Positions 7,348 through 15,289 of a DNA stretch of 33,722 nucleotides are shown piece by piece. The stretch is taken from assembly GCA_017551545.1 (NCBI GenBank), contig JAFZLJ010000015.1, positions 1 through 33,722 on the forward strand, written 5' to 3'. The notes beneath the pieces were generated by a model that saw nothing but the letters and a program-made list of their open reading frames with translations, was not told the origin of the DNA and made no database searches. Within the stretch, counting starts at the first letter, position 1; every line of letters starts with the position of its first letter. The position numbers and the translations under genes were made by a program. This DNA comes from Treponema sp. (lineage in GTDB: Bacteria > Spirochaetota > Spirochaetia > Treponematales > Treponemataceae).

Positions 7348-8715
7348 TTATTTTCCTATTCTAAGTCTGGCAGCGCGTGCGTGTCCTGCAAGTCCTTCTG
7401 CATCGCCAAGGTATCCTGCTGCGGCACCACTTTTTACTGTTCCAACTTTCTTTTCCTGAACGCGCAGTGTAGTAACTGTCTTAAGGAACATTCTTACGCT
7501 TAGTCCACCAGTAAAGCGTGCGCTTCCAGAAGTTGGGAGTGTGTGGTTCAACCCTGCTGCATAGTCTCCGTAAACTTCTGCAGCATAGTGTCCAATAAAG
7601 AGGGAACCGTAATTAAATACATTCTTTTCTATTTTATCACGCAATTTTCCGTCTGCCATTGCAAGTTCAAGGTGTTCAGGAGCCTTGCGGTTTGCAACTT
7701 CTACTGCATCTTCAAGCTTTTCAACAAGGATTATCTTTCCGCAGTTATCAATACTCTGTCGGGCAGTTGTTTTTGTTGTAAGTGTTTCAAGCTGACTTTC
7801 AATTTCGGCACTAACTTTGTGAGCAAAATCTTCGTTGTCTGTAACAAGAATAGGCTGAGCAACAACATCGTGTTCTGCCTGTGCCAGAAGATCTGCTGCA
7901 ACCCAAGCCGGATTAGCAGAGTCGTCTGCAATTACCATTACTTCTGTAGGACCGGCAATAAAGTCAATTCCAACCTGTCCGTAAAGTGATTTTTTTGCAA
8001 TCTGAACAAACTTGTTTCCAGGACCTGCAATTACATCAACGCGTGGAATTGAATCTGTTCCGTAAGCCATAGCGCCTATTGCCTGTGAACCGCCAACTGC
8101 ATAAAGGTGATTTACACCACAAATATATGCTGCTGCCATAATTCCTTCGTCTGCATAAGGCTTTCCGCCTACAAATGCTTTTCCAGGAACACCGGCACCA
8201 GATTTTCCTGCGGCAATTTTATCATCCGGGTGAACTCGTGGTGGAGTACACATAATTACATTTTTTACACCTGCTGCAACTGCCGGAGTAACTGTCATGA
8301 TTACTGTTGAAACAAGCGGGAATCGTCCGGCTGGAACATAACAGCCTGCAGTTTCTACAGGAATTGTTTTTTGTCCTGTGATGATTCCAGGTTCAAGCTC
8401 TTCTTCAAAATCTTTGAATGATTTTCTCTGGAGCTTTGCAAATTTTAAAGCAAGGTCGTGTGAATAAACGATTGCATCATAAATATCGCGCTTTTCCATG
8501 CGGAGTTTTTCTGCTGCAGCCTTGAGCTCCTCCTGTGGAACTTCAAACTGTGCAGGAACAGCAACGTCAAATTTATTTCCGTAAAGTCTGAGTGCTGCGT
8601 CTCCGCGTTTCTGCACTTCTTCCAGAACTGATTTTACAGTTTTGTCTTCACCGTCAAAGGGTCGGCCCTTGAAAAAGTCAGGCTCTACTTCGTTATATTG
8701 TTGAATTTGTATCAT
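7348..8715 (-). CDS. hisD: Histidinol dehydrogenase
   Basis: 455 residues. It performs the last two oxidations of histidine biosynthesis (histidinol to histidine, NAD-dependent, zinc-bound). Motifs: PVETAGCYVPAGRFPL, GPGNKFVQIAKK, IAGPTEVMVIADDSANP, QAEHD with a catalytic/zinc-site His, APEHLEL, and the C-terminal HTLPTSGSARFTGGLSV. It is about 20 residues longer than usual because of a Gly/Lys-rich insert near residues 160-185 (KSGAGVPGKAFVGGKPYA). It follows hisA-hisI-hisE, separated by a double REP palindrome, and is followed directly by def. Confidence 0.97.
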   Translation of the reverse strand: MIQIQQYNEVEPDFFKGRPFDGEDKTVKSVLEEVQKRGDAALRLYGNKFDVAVPAQFEVPQEELKAAAEKLRMEKRDIYDAIVYSHDLALKFAKLQRKSFKDFEEELEPGIITGQKTIPVETAGCYVPAGRFPLVSTVIMTVTPAVAAGVKNVIMCTPPRVHPDDKIAAGKSGAGVPGKAFVGGKPYADEGIMAAAYICGVNHLYAVGGSQAIGAMAYGTDSIPRVDVIAGPGNKFVQIAKKSLYGQVGIDFIAGPTEVMVIADDSANPAWVAADLLAQAEHDVVAQPILVTDNEDFAHKVSAEIESQLETLTTKTTARQSIDNCGKIILVEKLEDAVEVANRKAPEHLELAMADGKLRDKIEKNVFNYGSLFIGHYAAEVYGDYAAGLNHTLPTSGSARFTGGLSVRMFLKTVTTLRVQEKKVGTVKSGAAAGYLGDAEGLAGHARAARLRIGK

Positions 8716-8734
8716 AGTTTAATCCTCGTATTGA

Positions 8735-8796
8735 GATTCCCGGGTCAAGCCCGGGAATGACAGTATGTGTCATTGTCGGGCTTGACCCGACAATCT
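8735..8796. repeat. Double REP-like palindrome between hisAIE and hisD
   Basis: Two palindromes lie head to head. The first, at 8735-8762, is GATTCCCGGG-TCAA-GCCCGGGAATGAC with strong arms. The second, at 8769-8796, is GTCATTGTCGGG-CTTGA-CCCGACAATCT. The second ends in CTA, which is the TAG stop of hisAIE on the minus strand. A related single palindrome is at 33358-33384. In the transcript they would form two stable stem-loops that could adjust hisD expression relative to hisAIE (inference). Confidence 0.85.
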
Positions 8797-10090
8797 ATTT
8801 TTCTTTATGTCTCCTATCCAGCTCATCATAAACGTCTTTCCAGGTAACGCCTTCCTTGTACATAAGGACGTTTACAAAATAAAGCAGGTCTGCCGCTTCC
8901 CAGATTACTTCATCGCGGGTGTCGGCTTCGCACAATTCTTCTGCTTCTTCTTCTACCTTTTCGCGTACACGCTTAGCATCTAAAGTCGCAGTGTAGCTTC
9001 CAGGTTTTGGATTAGCAAATCTATCTGCAATTATGTTATAGAGACGACCCATGCTAGACTTTTCGCCGGGATCTGTTCCATAACATGTCCAGGAACCGGT
9101 ATGACAGGCTGGACCTGTTGGCAAAACTGTTGCAAGAATGCTGTCGCGGTCGCAATCTGCACGAAGGCGTACTATTTCTAAGAAATTTCCGCTTGTTTCA
9201 CCTTTAGTCCAAAGCTCGTTTCTTGAGCGGCTCCAGAAGGTCAATTTACCACATTCAAAAGTTTTTCTTACTGCTTCTTCGTTTGCAAAGCCCTGCATTA
9301 AAACTTCACCGTTTACACTCTGTGCAATTACAGGAATAAGCGGCGTCTTTTCAAAATCAAGACAGCTTACAAAAGCATCTGTAAGATTTACCTTGTTTGT
9401 ATAAAGTGCCATTCCAAGCTGAACATCACAATGTAAGTGCTCGAGCGCAGCAATTTCTTCTACACTCGAAACGCCTCCTGCTACAACAACGCGGCATTTT
9501 ACAGCTTCGCGCAGCTGCTTTGCATAGTCCATGTTTGTACCCTGCATGCAGCCTTCTTTTTCTACACAGGTAAAAAGCAGCTCTGAGCAGAACTTTTCTG
9601 CCTGTTTAGCCCCTTCAATAAGAGGAATATCTACAGTTTCTGTCCAGCCTTTTACGGCGATTTTTCCATTTATAGCATCTACTGAAATAATAATTCTGTC
9701 TTTACCGATTGCAGCAGCCAGTTCATTCAAAAAATCTTCATTAAGAACTGATTCTCCAGGGGCTGGGGCAGCCTTCCACGCAGCAGAACCAATGATAACC
9801 TTTTCGGCTCCAAGTGAAATAAGCTCGCGTGCGCGTTTTACAGTACGAATTCCACCACCGGTTCTTACATTTCCACGGCGGAGAAGTGATTTTAAAAGGG
9901 GAGTATTTGCAGTATTTCCTTTAGCGTCAACGTTTCCAAGGGCTGCATCAAGATCAATTACTGCAACCTCGCCATACATATCAAACTGGCGGATAAGAGA
10001 ATCTGCATCATCGCGTTCAAGCATAAGGTCTTTACCGTTTTTAAGCTGAACTACGTGTCCGTTTTTCAAATCAATAGATGAAATTACCAT
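8795..10090 (-). CDS. hisA-hisIE: Trifunctional HisA-HisI-HisE fusion (histidine biosynthesis)
   Basis: 431 residues from ATG 10090. Residues 1 to about 245 are a HisA-type beta/alpha barrel (ProFAR isomerase): SIDLKNGHVVQL with the first catalytic Asp, VIDLDAALG, phosphate-binding GGGIRT, ISVDAINGK with the second Asp, VAGGVSS and LGMALYTN. Residues about 250-350 are HisI (phosphoribosyl-AMP cyclohydrolase): MQGFANEEAV, TFWSRSRNELWTKGETSGN, and Cys/His metal sites in RADCDRDS and GPACHTGSWTC. Residues about 355-431 are HisE (phosphoribosyl-ATP pyrophosphatase): EKVEEEAEELCEA and WEAADLLYFVNVLM. A possible upstream TTG at 10108 is rejected because it lies upstream of the expected transcript start. 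The gene has no Shine-Dalgarno sequence and leads the long minus-strand operon. Confidence 0.93.
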   Translation of the reverse strand: MVISSIDLKNGHVVQLKNGKDLMLERDDADSLIRQFDMYGEVAVIDLDAALGNVDAKGNTANTPLLKSLLRRGNVRTGGGIRTVKRARELISLGAEKVIIGSAAWKAAPAPGESVLNEDFLNELAAAIGKDRIIISVDAINGKIAVKGWTETVDIPLIEGAKQAEKFCSELLFTCVEKEGCMQGTNMDYAKQLREAVKCRVVVAGGVSSVEEIAALEHLHCDVQLGMALYTNKVNLTDAFVSCLDFEKTPLIPVIAQSVNGEVLMQGFANEEAVRKTFECGKLTFWSRSRNELWTKGETSGNFLEIVRLRADCDRDSILATVLPTGPACHTGSWTCYGTDPGEKSSMGRLYNIIADRFANPKPGSYTATLDAKRVREKVEEEAEELCEADTRDEVIWEAADLLYFVNVLMYKEGVTWKDVYDELDRRHKEK

Positions 10091-10127
10091 AGTAGGGTAT
10101 TGTACCAAATTTTAAGAGTTAATACAA
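10091..10127 (-). promoter_or_regulatory. Promoter of the his/def/aro operon, probably giving leaderless mRNA
   Basis: On the minus strand, -35 TTGTAT (10122-10127), a 17-nt spacer and -10 TACAAT (10099-10104). Only 8 nt separate the -10 from the ATG at 10090, so transcription should begin at or within about 2 nt of the start codon. No AG-rich ribosome-binding site precedes it. Confidence 0.65.
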
Positions 10128-10142
10128 ATGAAACAGTCAGAT

Positions 10143-10180
10143 AAAAAAAAAGCTGCCGTAAAAGGAGTAAAAACGGCAGC
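10143..10180 (-). terminator. Terminator hairpin facing the his operon from upstream
   Basis: Stem GCTGCCGT / ACGGCAGC with a 13-nt loop. Read on the minus strand it is followed by a run of nine T; read on the plus strand it has no T-run. It lies upstream of the his promoter, so it cannot attenuate a transcript from that promoter. It would instead end something transcribed leftward from 10181-10335, where no gene is recognised. The rest of 10181-10320 shows nothing clear. Confidence 0.7.
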
Positions 10181-10302
10181 CTAAAAAAAGGGGGAAAAAA
10201 AATGTAACATCGAAGTAACAAAAGGATAAACTCTTCTCTTGCATCGAATCACTTATTAAACCGCATAAGGCTTTAGAGGTTACAAAAAATCATGAAATAA
10301 TG

Positions 10303-10331
10303 TTGCGATAAGTTAAAACTTATACTATACT
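10303..10331 (+). promoter_or_regulatory. Promoter of parE
   Basis: -35 TTGCGA, a spacer of 17 nt and -10 TATACT, ending a few nt before 10336. The expected start of transcription is near 10336-10338, upstream of the Shine-Dalgarno AGGG and the ATG at 10351. This supports the ATG at 10351 over the in-frame ATG at 10336. Confidence 0.6.
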
Positions 10332-10350
10332 TAAGATGGGTAGGGAAAAA

Positions 10351-12399
10351 ATGTCTGAAACTAAGAAAACTCCAGGAAAATCTTCTTTGGCTGCAAGGGC
10401 AGAGGCTCTTGTTGCAAAATCTAACGCTAGTAAAACATCCGCAAAACCTGCTGCAAAGGCTTCGACAGTAAAAAAGGCTGCTGCGCCGGCAAAAGTTCCT
10501 GCTAAGGCTGCTCCAAAAGCCACAGCTCCTGCAAAAAAGGCCGCACCAGCAAAAGGTCCTGCAGTTTACGACGAAAGCAGTATTCAGCATCTTGAAGGTC
10601 TTGAGCATATCCGTCTGCGTCCTGGTATGTATATTGGTTCCCTTGGTGACGGTTCAAACGAAAATGATGGTATTTATATCTTATTAAAGGAAGGAATTGA
10701 TAACGCTGTAGATGAATTTTCACAGGGTTTTGGTAAACGTATAGACATTGCAATAGAAAACGGCCGTGTAAAAATCCGCGATTACGGACGAGGAATTCCT
10801 CTTGGAAAGCTTGAAGACTGTGTTTCTAACGTAAATACCGGTGCTAAATACAATAACTCAGTATTCAAACAGGCAATTGGTATGAACGGTGTTGGTATTA
10901 AAGCAACTAACGCCCTTTCTTCATACTTCCGTGCTGCTTCTATCCGTGAAGGTAAGATGGCAGTTGTTGAATTCAAAAAAGGCGATAAAATCAGTGGAAA
11001 AACAGGCAAGGCAAAAGAAGGAACTCCAAACGGAACTTATCTTGAGTTTGAACCTGACACTTCTATCTTTGGAAAGTATGCCTTTAACATGGAATATGTA
11101 GAAAAACGCCTGTGGAACTATGCATATTTGAATCCTGGCCTGCTTCTTAAGTGCAACGGCAAGGATTATTTGAGTAAAAACGGTATTCAGGATCTGCTTG
11201 TAAACGAAATGGGCAAATCAACAAAGCCTCTTTACAATATGTTCAATTATCAGGGTGAAAATCTTCAGTTTGTTTTGACTCATACTCCATCGCTTGATAA
11301 ATATGTTTATTCATTTGTAAACGGTCAGAGCACAGAAGATGGCGGTACACACGTTACTTCATTCCTTGATGGCTTTACAAAGGGCGTAAACAGCTTCTTT
11401 AAGAAGGAATATGACGAAAAAGATGTAACTGCCGGACTTTTGTGTGCACTTAAGATTGGTCTTGATAATCCTATGTTTACTTCGCAGACAAAGAATAAGC
11501 TTGGAAACGTAGAAATCAGGGCTCCTATTATTAAAGAAGTTCAGACTGCTGTAGATGACTGGCTCCGTCATAATCCTGATATTGCGGGGCAGCTTGAAGA
11601 TAAAATAATTAAAAACCAGAAGGCCAGAGCAGAAATTAACAGCGTAACAGATAAACAGGTTCGTGAAGCTGCAAAATCTATTATGCTCAAGATTCCAAAG
11701 CTCAAGGATTGCCGCTACCACCTGCAGGATGGCGAAAAGGGTGCAAACAGCATGATTTTCATTACCGAGGGTGATTCTGCGACTGGTTCAATGGTCGGAA
11801 GCCGCGATGTTTCGTACCAGGCAATTTTCAGCTTGCGCGGTAAACCGGAAAACATGTACGGCTGTAAAAAATCGGCACTTTTTGAAAATGAAGAATTAAA
11901 GAATCTTACCTTTAGTCTTGGCGTTCAGCAGGATATTGAAGGACTTCGATTTGACAAAATCATCATTGCAACCGATGCCGATAACGACGGATATCATATC
12001 AGAAATCTTGTAATGACATATCTTCTGCTTTATTTTGAAGAGCTTGTTCTTTCAGGACATGTTTATATTCTTGAAACTCCGCTTTTCCGTGTACGTAACA
12101 AGAGTAAAACAGTTTACTGCTATTCAGAAGAAAGCCGCGACAAAGAACTTGCAAAAATGGGTGCTTCTGCCGAAGTTACACGCTTCAAGGGACTTGGAGA
12201 AATCAACCCTAACGAGTTTGGTCAGTTCATTTTCCCTCGTAAAGAAGGCGAAAGTGAAGACAAAGGAATGCATCTTACTCCTGTAACAATCCAGAGCCTA
12301 AAGAATGTACCAGAAGTTCTGCAGTTTTACATGGGTAAGAACACTCCAAAACGCTACGATTATATTGTTCATCACCTTGCCAAGGAAATTGATGCCTAG
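10351..12399 (+). CDS. parE: Type IIA topoisomerase B subunit (topoisomerase IV ParE type)
   Basis: 682 residues. With ParC it would decatenate DNA using ATP. The first ~70 residues are a low-complexity Lys/Ala/Pro tail (KAAPKATAPAKKAAPAKG), then IQHLEGLEHIRLRPGMYIGSLG starts the GHKL ATPase domain: EGIDNAVDE, IRDYGRGIP and GMNGVGIKATNALS. The transducer domain is followed by TOPRIM: FITEGDSATGSM with the catalytic Glu, then ATDADNDGYHI (usually DADVDG). RFKGLGEINP is near the C-terminus. The EGDSAxGS form and the total length fit the ParE branch better than GyrB. The basic tail may bind DNA (inference). The start at 10351 has AGGG about 6 nt upstream. Confidence 0.9.
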   Translation: MSETKKTPGKSSLAARAEALVAKSNASKTSAKPAAKASTVKKAAAPAKVPAKAAPKATAPAKKAAPAKGPAVYDESSIQHLEGLEHIRLRPGMYIGSLGDGSNENDGIYILLKEGIDNAVDEFSQGFGKRIDIAIENGRVKIRDYGRGIPLGKLEDCVSNVNTGAKYNNSVFKQAIGMNGVGIKATNALSSYFRAASIREGKMAVVEFKKGDKISGKTGKAKEGTPNGTYLEFEPDTSIFGKYAFNMEYVEKRLWNYAYLNPGLLLKCNGKDYLSKNGIQDLLVNEMGKSTKPLYNMFNYQGENLQFVLTHTPSLDKYVYSFVNGQSTEDGGTHVTSFLDGFTKGVNSFFKKEYDEKDVTAGLLCALKIGLDNPMFTSQTKNKLGNVEIRAPIIKEVQTAVDDWLRHNPDIAGQLEDKIIKNQKARAEINSVTDKQVREAAKSIMLKIPKLKDCRYHLQDGEKGANSMIFITEGDSATGSMVGSRDVSYQAIFSLRGKPENMYGCKKSALFENEELKNLTFSLGVQQDIEGLRFDKIIIATDADNDGYHIRNLVMTYLLLYFEELVLSGHVYILETPLFRVRNKSKTVYCYSEESRDKELAKMGASAEVTRFKGLGEINPNEFGQFIFPRKEGESEDKGMHLTPVTIQSLKNVPEVLQFYMGKNTPKRYDYIVHHLAKEIDA

Positions 12400-12424
12400 G
12401 GTAGTCTAAAATCCTCTTTTTTAC

Positions 12425-12430
12425 TATAAT
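12425..12430 (+). promoter_or_regulatory. Possible -10 box of argF
   Basis: A perfect TATAAT lies in the 64-nt gap between parE and argF, about 33 nt before the argF ATG. No convincing -35 is seen 16-18 nt upstream, so argF may also be read from the parE promoter. Confidence 0.35.
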
Positions 12431-12463
12431 AATGCTTTCACTAAACATTTTGTGAGGCTTTTT

Positions 12464-13456
12464 ATGGATTTAAAAGGACGCAATTTTTTAACTCTCAAAG
12501 ATTTTACACCTGAAGAAATTCTGGGTTTACTCGATCTTGCTGCCGACCTTAAGGCAAAGAAAAAGCGCGGTATTCCTGTTGATATTCACCGCGGAAAAAA
12601 CATTGCCCTTATTTTTGAAAAAACAAGTACCCGTACCCGCTGTGCCTTTGAAGTTGCTGCACACGATCTTGGAATATGCACAACTTATCTTGCAGAAGGA
12701 AGCCAGATTGGTAAAAAGGAAAGCATTGCCGACACAGCACGTGTTCTTGGCCGCATGTTCGAAGGAATTGAATATCGTGGTTATGAACAGACAATCGTAG
12801 AAGATCTTGCAAAATATTCAGGTGTTGTTGTTTGGAACGGTCTTACAAATGAATATCACCCGACTCAGATGCTTGCAGACATGCTTACAATACGCGAGCA
12901 TTATGGAAAACTTAAGGGACTCAAGCTTGTTTATTTTGGTGATGCACGCTACAACATCGGTAACTCACTTTGCATTGTTTGTTCAAAGCTTGGACTTAAT
13001 TTGACACTTTGTGCTCCGGAAAAATATTTTCCTAATAAGGCTCTTGTAGAAGAGTGCAGCGCCTGGTGCAAAGAAAGCGGTGGTTCAATTACTTTGGAAA
13101 GCAACGTAGACAAAGCTGCTGCCGATGCAGATATTATTTATACTGATGTCTGGGTAAGCATGGGCGAACCTGATGAAATCTGGGCAGAACGCATTGCAGA
13201 CCTCAAAGCTTATCAGGTAAATAAAGATGTTATGGCAAAGGCAAAACCAACTGCAATCTTTATGCACGACCTTCCGTCTTTCCATGACTGCAAAACAAAA
13301 ATCGGCGAAGAGATTCACAAAAAGTTCGGTCTAACAGCAATGGAAGTAACCGACGATGTTTTTGAATCGCCACAATCTGTAGTTTTTGACGAAGCAGAAA
13401 ACAGAATGCATACAATCAAGGCAGTTATTGCTGCTACACTTGGGAATAATTTTTAA
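12464..13456 (+). CDS. argF: Ornithine carbamoyltransferase
   Basis: 330 residues, matching the family (about 330). It makes citrulline from ornithine and carbamoyl phosphate, or runs in reverse in arginine breakdown; the sequence does not decide which. Carbamoyl-phosphate site: [14 protein letters not shown]. Other motifs: [27 protein letters not shown], the ornithine-type DVWVSMGE loop, and the C-terminal [15 protein letters not shown]. The conserved HCLP motif reads HDLP here ([10 protein letters not shown]), replacing the active-site Cys by Asp. The ATG at 12464 is preceded by GTGAGG; an in-frame GTG at 12452 overlaps that site and is rejected. Confidence 0.94.
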   Translation: MDLKGRNFLTLKDFTPEEILGLLDLAADLKAKKKRGIPVDIHRGKNIALIFEKTSTRTRCAFEVAAHDLGICTTYLAEGSQIGKKESIADTARVLGRMFEGIEYRGYEQTIVEDLAKYSGVVVWNGLTNEYHPTQMLADMLTIREHYGKLKGLKLVYFGDARYNIGNSLCIVCSKLGLNLTLCAPEKYFPNKALVEECSAWCKESGGSITLESNVDKAAADADIIYTDVWVSMGEPDEIWAERIADLKAYQVNKDVMAKAKPTAIFMHDLPSFHDCKTKIGEEIHKKFGLTAMEVTDDVFESPQSVVFDEAENRMHTIKAVIAATLGNNF

Positions 13457-13458
13457 GT

Positions 13459-13522
13459 GGATTGCCACGTCGCTGTGCTCCTCGCAATGACGTCATTGCG
13501 AGCCGCAGGCGAAGCAATCCAT
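13459..13522. repeat. Pair of REP-like elements, head to head, between argF and the ACT gene
   Basis: The first reads GGATTGCCACGTCGC to CGCAATGAC and the second GTCATTGCGAG to GCAATCC, as mirror copies of one element family. They start 3 nt after the argF stop and end just before the Shine-Dalgarno of the next gene, so they fill the whole intergenic space. Confidence 0.85.
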
Positions 13523-13539
13523 TATCTGGAGGAATAATT

Positions 13540-13809
13540 ATGAACGCAATAATCACCGTCGTAGGATCAGATAAAGTAGGTATCATCGCAAAGGTTTCTG
13601 CATTTTTGTCAGAGCACTCAATCAACATTGCAGATATCACACAGACAATTCTTTCGGGCAACTTTGTAATGATGATGATGGTAGACATGTCAAAAGCAGA
13701 CATCGACATTGACAGCCTGCGTCAGTCACTCAACAAAATCTCCGAAGAAATGGGCGTAGAAATCAACATCATGGCCGAGAAAGTTTTCTCGGCTATGCAT
13801 CGTGTGTAA
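13540..13809 (+). CDS. ACT-domain protein (UPF0237 type)
   Basis: 89 residues, a stand-alone ACT domain: MNAIITVVGSDKVGIIAKVSAFLSEHSINIADITQ with the beta-alpha-beta ligand-binding pattern and the DKVGI turn. Small proteins of this family are thought to be amino-acid-responsive regulators, but the ligand is unknown. The ATG at 13540 has a strong TGGAGG 8 nt upstream; the longer reading frame merely runs through the REP elements. It probably shares a transcript with argF. Confidence 0.88.
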   Translation: MNAIITVVGSDKVGIIAKVSAFLSEHSINIADITQTILSGNFVMMMMVDMSKADIDIDSLRQSLNKISEEMGVEINIMAEKVFSAMHRV

Positions 13810-13818
13810 GCCCAACCC

Positions 13819-13893
13819 GTCATTGCGAGGAGTGAACGCAGTGAACGACGTGGCAATCTAGTATGTGGATTGCCGCGCTTCGCTCGCAATGAC
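13819..13893. repeat. Pair of REP-like elements between convergent ACT and dgt genes
   Basis: GTCATTGCGAGGAGTGAACG to GTGGCAATCTAG, then GGATTGCCGCGCTTCGC to CGCAATGAC. The first copy is expanded by a small internal duplication (GTGAACGCAGTGAACGACG). The pair separates the two convergent stop codons and may act as a bidirectional terminator. Confidence 0.85.
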
Positions 13894-13901
13894 GTGAATT
13901 C

Positions 13902-15188
13902 CTAAAAGGATATAATCTCCCCGTACACTTCAATTGCAAACTGATCAGTCATTCCTGAAATATACTCAATCACACATTTTGTGTAAGACTCGTTATCGTA
14001 AATATCAAAAACTTGAGGCGTGTTGTAGCGCAGGGCCTGCTTTTTATCTACAAAGCAATGGCGCTCTGTGATGAACGACCTGTAGTTTGCATGCTTTACC
14101 AGCCAGTCTTCAAAAGTTGCACAAAGCTTAGGGCAGTAACGGAGGGCCTGGGCGGCACGACCGTTTTCTACATAAGGTTTTATACGCTGAAGGGTTGTGA
14201 AAATTGTCTTGATGATATTTTCTGAATAAGTTGCAAACTCGCCAAGACGCCAGTGATTATAAATGTTTGCAAAATTGAATTTCTTAAGCTCAAGAATAAA
14301 CTTGAAATATTCATCAGAAAAGCAAAGTCCTTTTTCAGGGCTGCTCTGCTCACACAAATCTACTATTAAATCATTAATCAAAACTGTTGTATTTACAGCC
14401 TTTCCGCTGCGAAGGGCCTTTGCACCCTTTCCTTCAAAGCCAAGAGTAGAGCCTACAATTTCGCGGAGCTGACGGTAAGAAGCCATGTCTATAATGTGGT
14501 AGGCACGGGCATCTTCAATGTCGCGCCCAAGATATGCAATTTTATCTGCAATTTTTACAACGCAGCCTTCCCAGGTAAACGGCTGGATGAATCCAGGACG
14601 CTTCATAGAATAAAGATCTATTGCTTCTGAACGAGGTTTGATTCCCTGCTGGTCAATTTCGCCACAGTGACAGATAAGCCCGTCGCGAACAGCATAAGTA
14701 AGATTAAGCGGCTGCTCAACTTCATTAGGATCCTGCAGAGTTTCTATATAATCAGCAAAGAAAAGACTGTTTCGTTCATGCCAGAATTTTTTAGGAGCGT
14801 TGTGGCCTTCTTTTTGTTCAAGCAGGCCGTTCAAGCAGTCTTCACCATGATGACCAAAAGGCGCATGCCCAATATCGTGGCCCATGGCAATTGCGCTGGC
14901 CAGCTGTTCGTTTAAGCCAAGGTATTTAGCAATTGTAGAAGCAACAGAGGCAACGTGCATAACGTGTTCCATGCGGGTACAGATATGGTCGTTGTGAGGT
15001 GCATAAAAAACCTGTGTTTTGTGTTTAAGGCGGCGGAAGGCTTCACTGTGGAGAAGTCTTGTATAGTCGCGCTCAAACTCGGAACGGATATCATTATTAC
15101 GCGCATAAATTGGAATTTCGCGTTTTATTGCCTGTTCCCATTTAGGATTTTTTTCATCACATCTTTGGTCTTTGAAGGAGTTATGCAT
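13902..15188 (-). CDS. dgt: dGTPase-like deoxynucleotide triphosphohydrolase (HD domain)
   Basis: 428 residues. It hydrolyses dNTPs to deoxynucleoside and triphosphate, helping to set nucleotide pools. Family signatures: RDYTRLLHSEAFRRLKHKTQVF near the N-terminus, RMEHVMHVASVASTIAKYLG with the first metal His, and the HD motif GHDIGHAPFGHHGE. EIVGSTLGFEG and the helical C-terminal region follow. The specific nucleotide is not evident. ATG 15188 has no Shine-Dalgarno; the promoter -10 ends 6 nt before the ATG. No gene on either side shares its strand and transcript. Confidence 0.92.
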   Translation of the reverse strand: MHNSFKDQRCDEKNPKWEQAIKREIPIYARNNDIRSEFERDYTRLLHSEAFRRLKHKTQVFYAPHNDHICTRMEHVMHVASVASTIAKYLGLNEQLASAIAMGHDIGHAPFGHHGEDCLNGLLEQKEGHNAPKKFWHERNSLFFADYIETLQDPNEVEQPLNLTYAVRDGLICHCGEIDQQGIKPRSEAIDLYSMKRPGFIQPFTWEGCVVKIADKIAYLGRDIEDARAYHIIDMASYRQLREIVGSTLGFEGKGAKALRSGKAVNTTVLINDLIVDLCEQSSPEKGLCFSDEYFKFILELKKFNFANIYNHWRLGEFATYSENIIKTIFTTLQRIKPYVENGRAAQALRYCPKLCATFEDWLVKHANYRSFITERHCFVDKKQALRYNTPQVFDIYDNESYTKCVIEYISGMTDQFAIEVYGEIISF

Positions 15189-15194
15189 ACATAT

Positions 15195-15223
15195 AGAATA
15201 TACCTATTTTAAGAATTTGTCAC
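15195..15223 (-). promoter_or_regulatory. Promoter of dgt, probably giving leaderless mRNA
   Basis: On the minus strand, -35 GTGACA (15218-15223), a 17-nt spacer and -10 TATTCT (15195-15200), then 6 nt to the ATG at 15188. The start of transcription should coincide with the start codon. Confidence 0.55.
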
Positions 15224-15232
15224 TCAAAGTAA

Positions 15233-15278
15233 AAGAAAGGGCTGCCCGAAAAAAATGGACAGCCTTTTTCTTATGTAA
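15233..15278. terminator. Terminator between the lipoprotein gene and dgt
   Basis: Stem GGCTG-CCC / GGA-CAGCC with one mismatch and an A-rich loop, flanked by an A-run on the left and a T-run on the right. It should work in both directions, and mainly ends the minus-strand lipoprotein transcript. Confidence 0.75.
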
Positions 15279-15289
15279 ATGGATGAAAT

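Noticed and set aside
10091..10108. TTG start at 10108 for hisAIE
   Set aside because: It lies at the -10 box of the predicted promoter, upstream of the expected transcript start. ATG 10090 gives the normal HisA N-terminus.
10143..10180. His-operon attenuator
   Set aside because: The hairpin lies upstream of the predicted his promoter and there is no leader peptide with a run of His codons.
11759..11980. Defective TOPRIM domain in ParE (EGDSATGS, DADNDG)
   Set aside because: The catalytic Glu and Asp residues are kept, and the EGDSAxGS form is usual in this ParE branch; only Val to Asn in DADVDG is uncommon.
13462..13539. N-terminal extension of the ACT protein
   Set aside because: It translates the REP elements; the TGGAGG site fixes the start at 13540.
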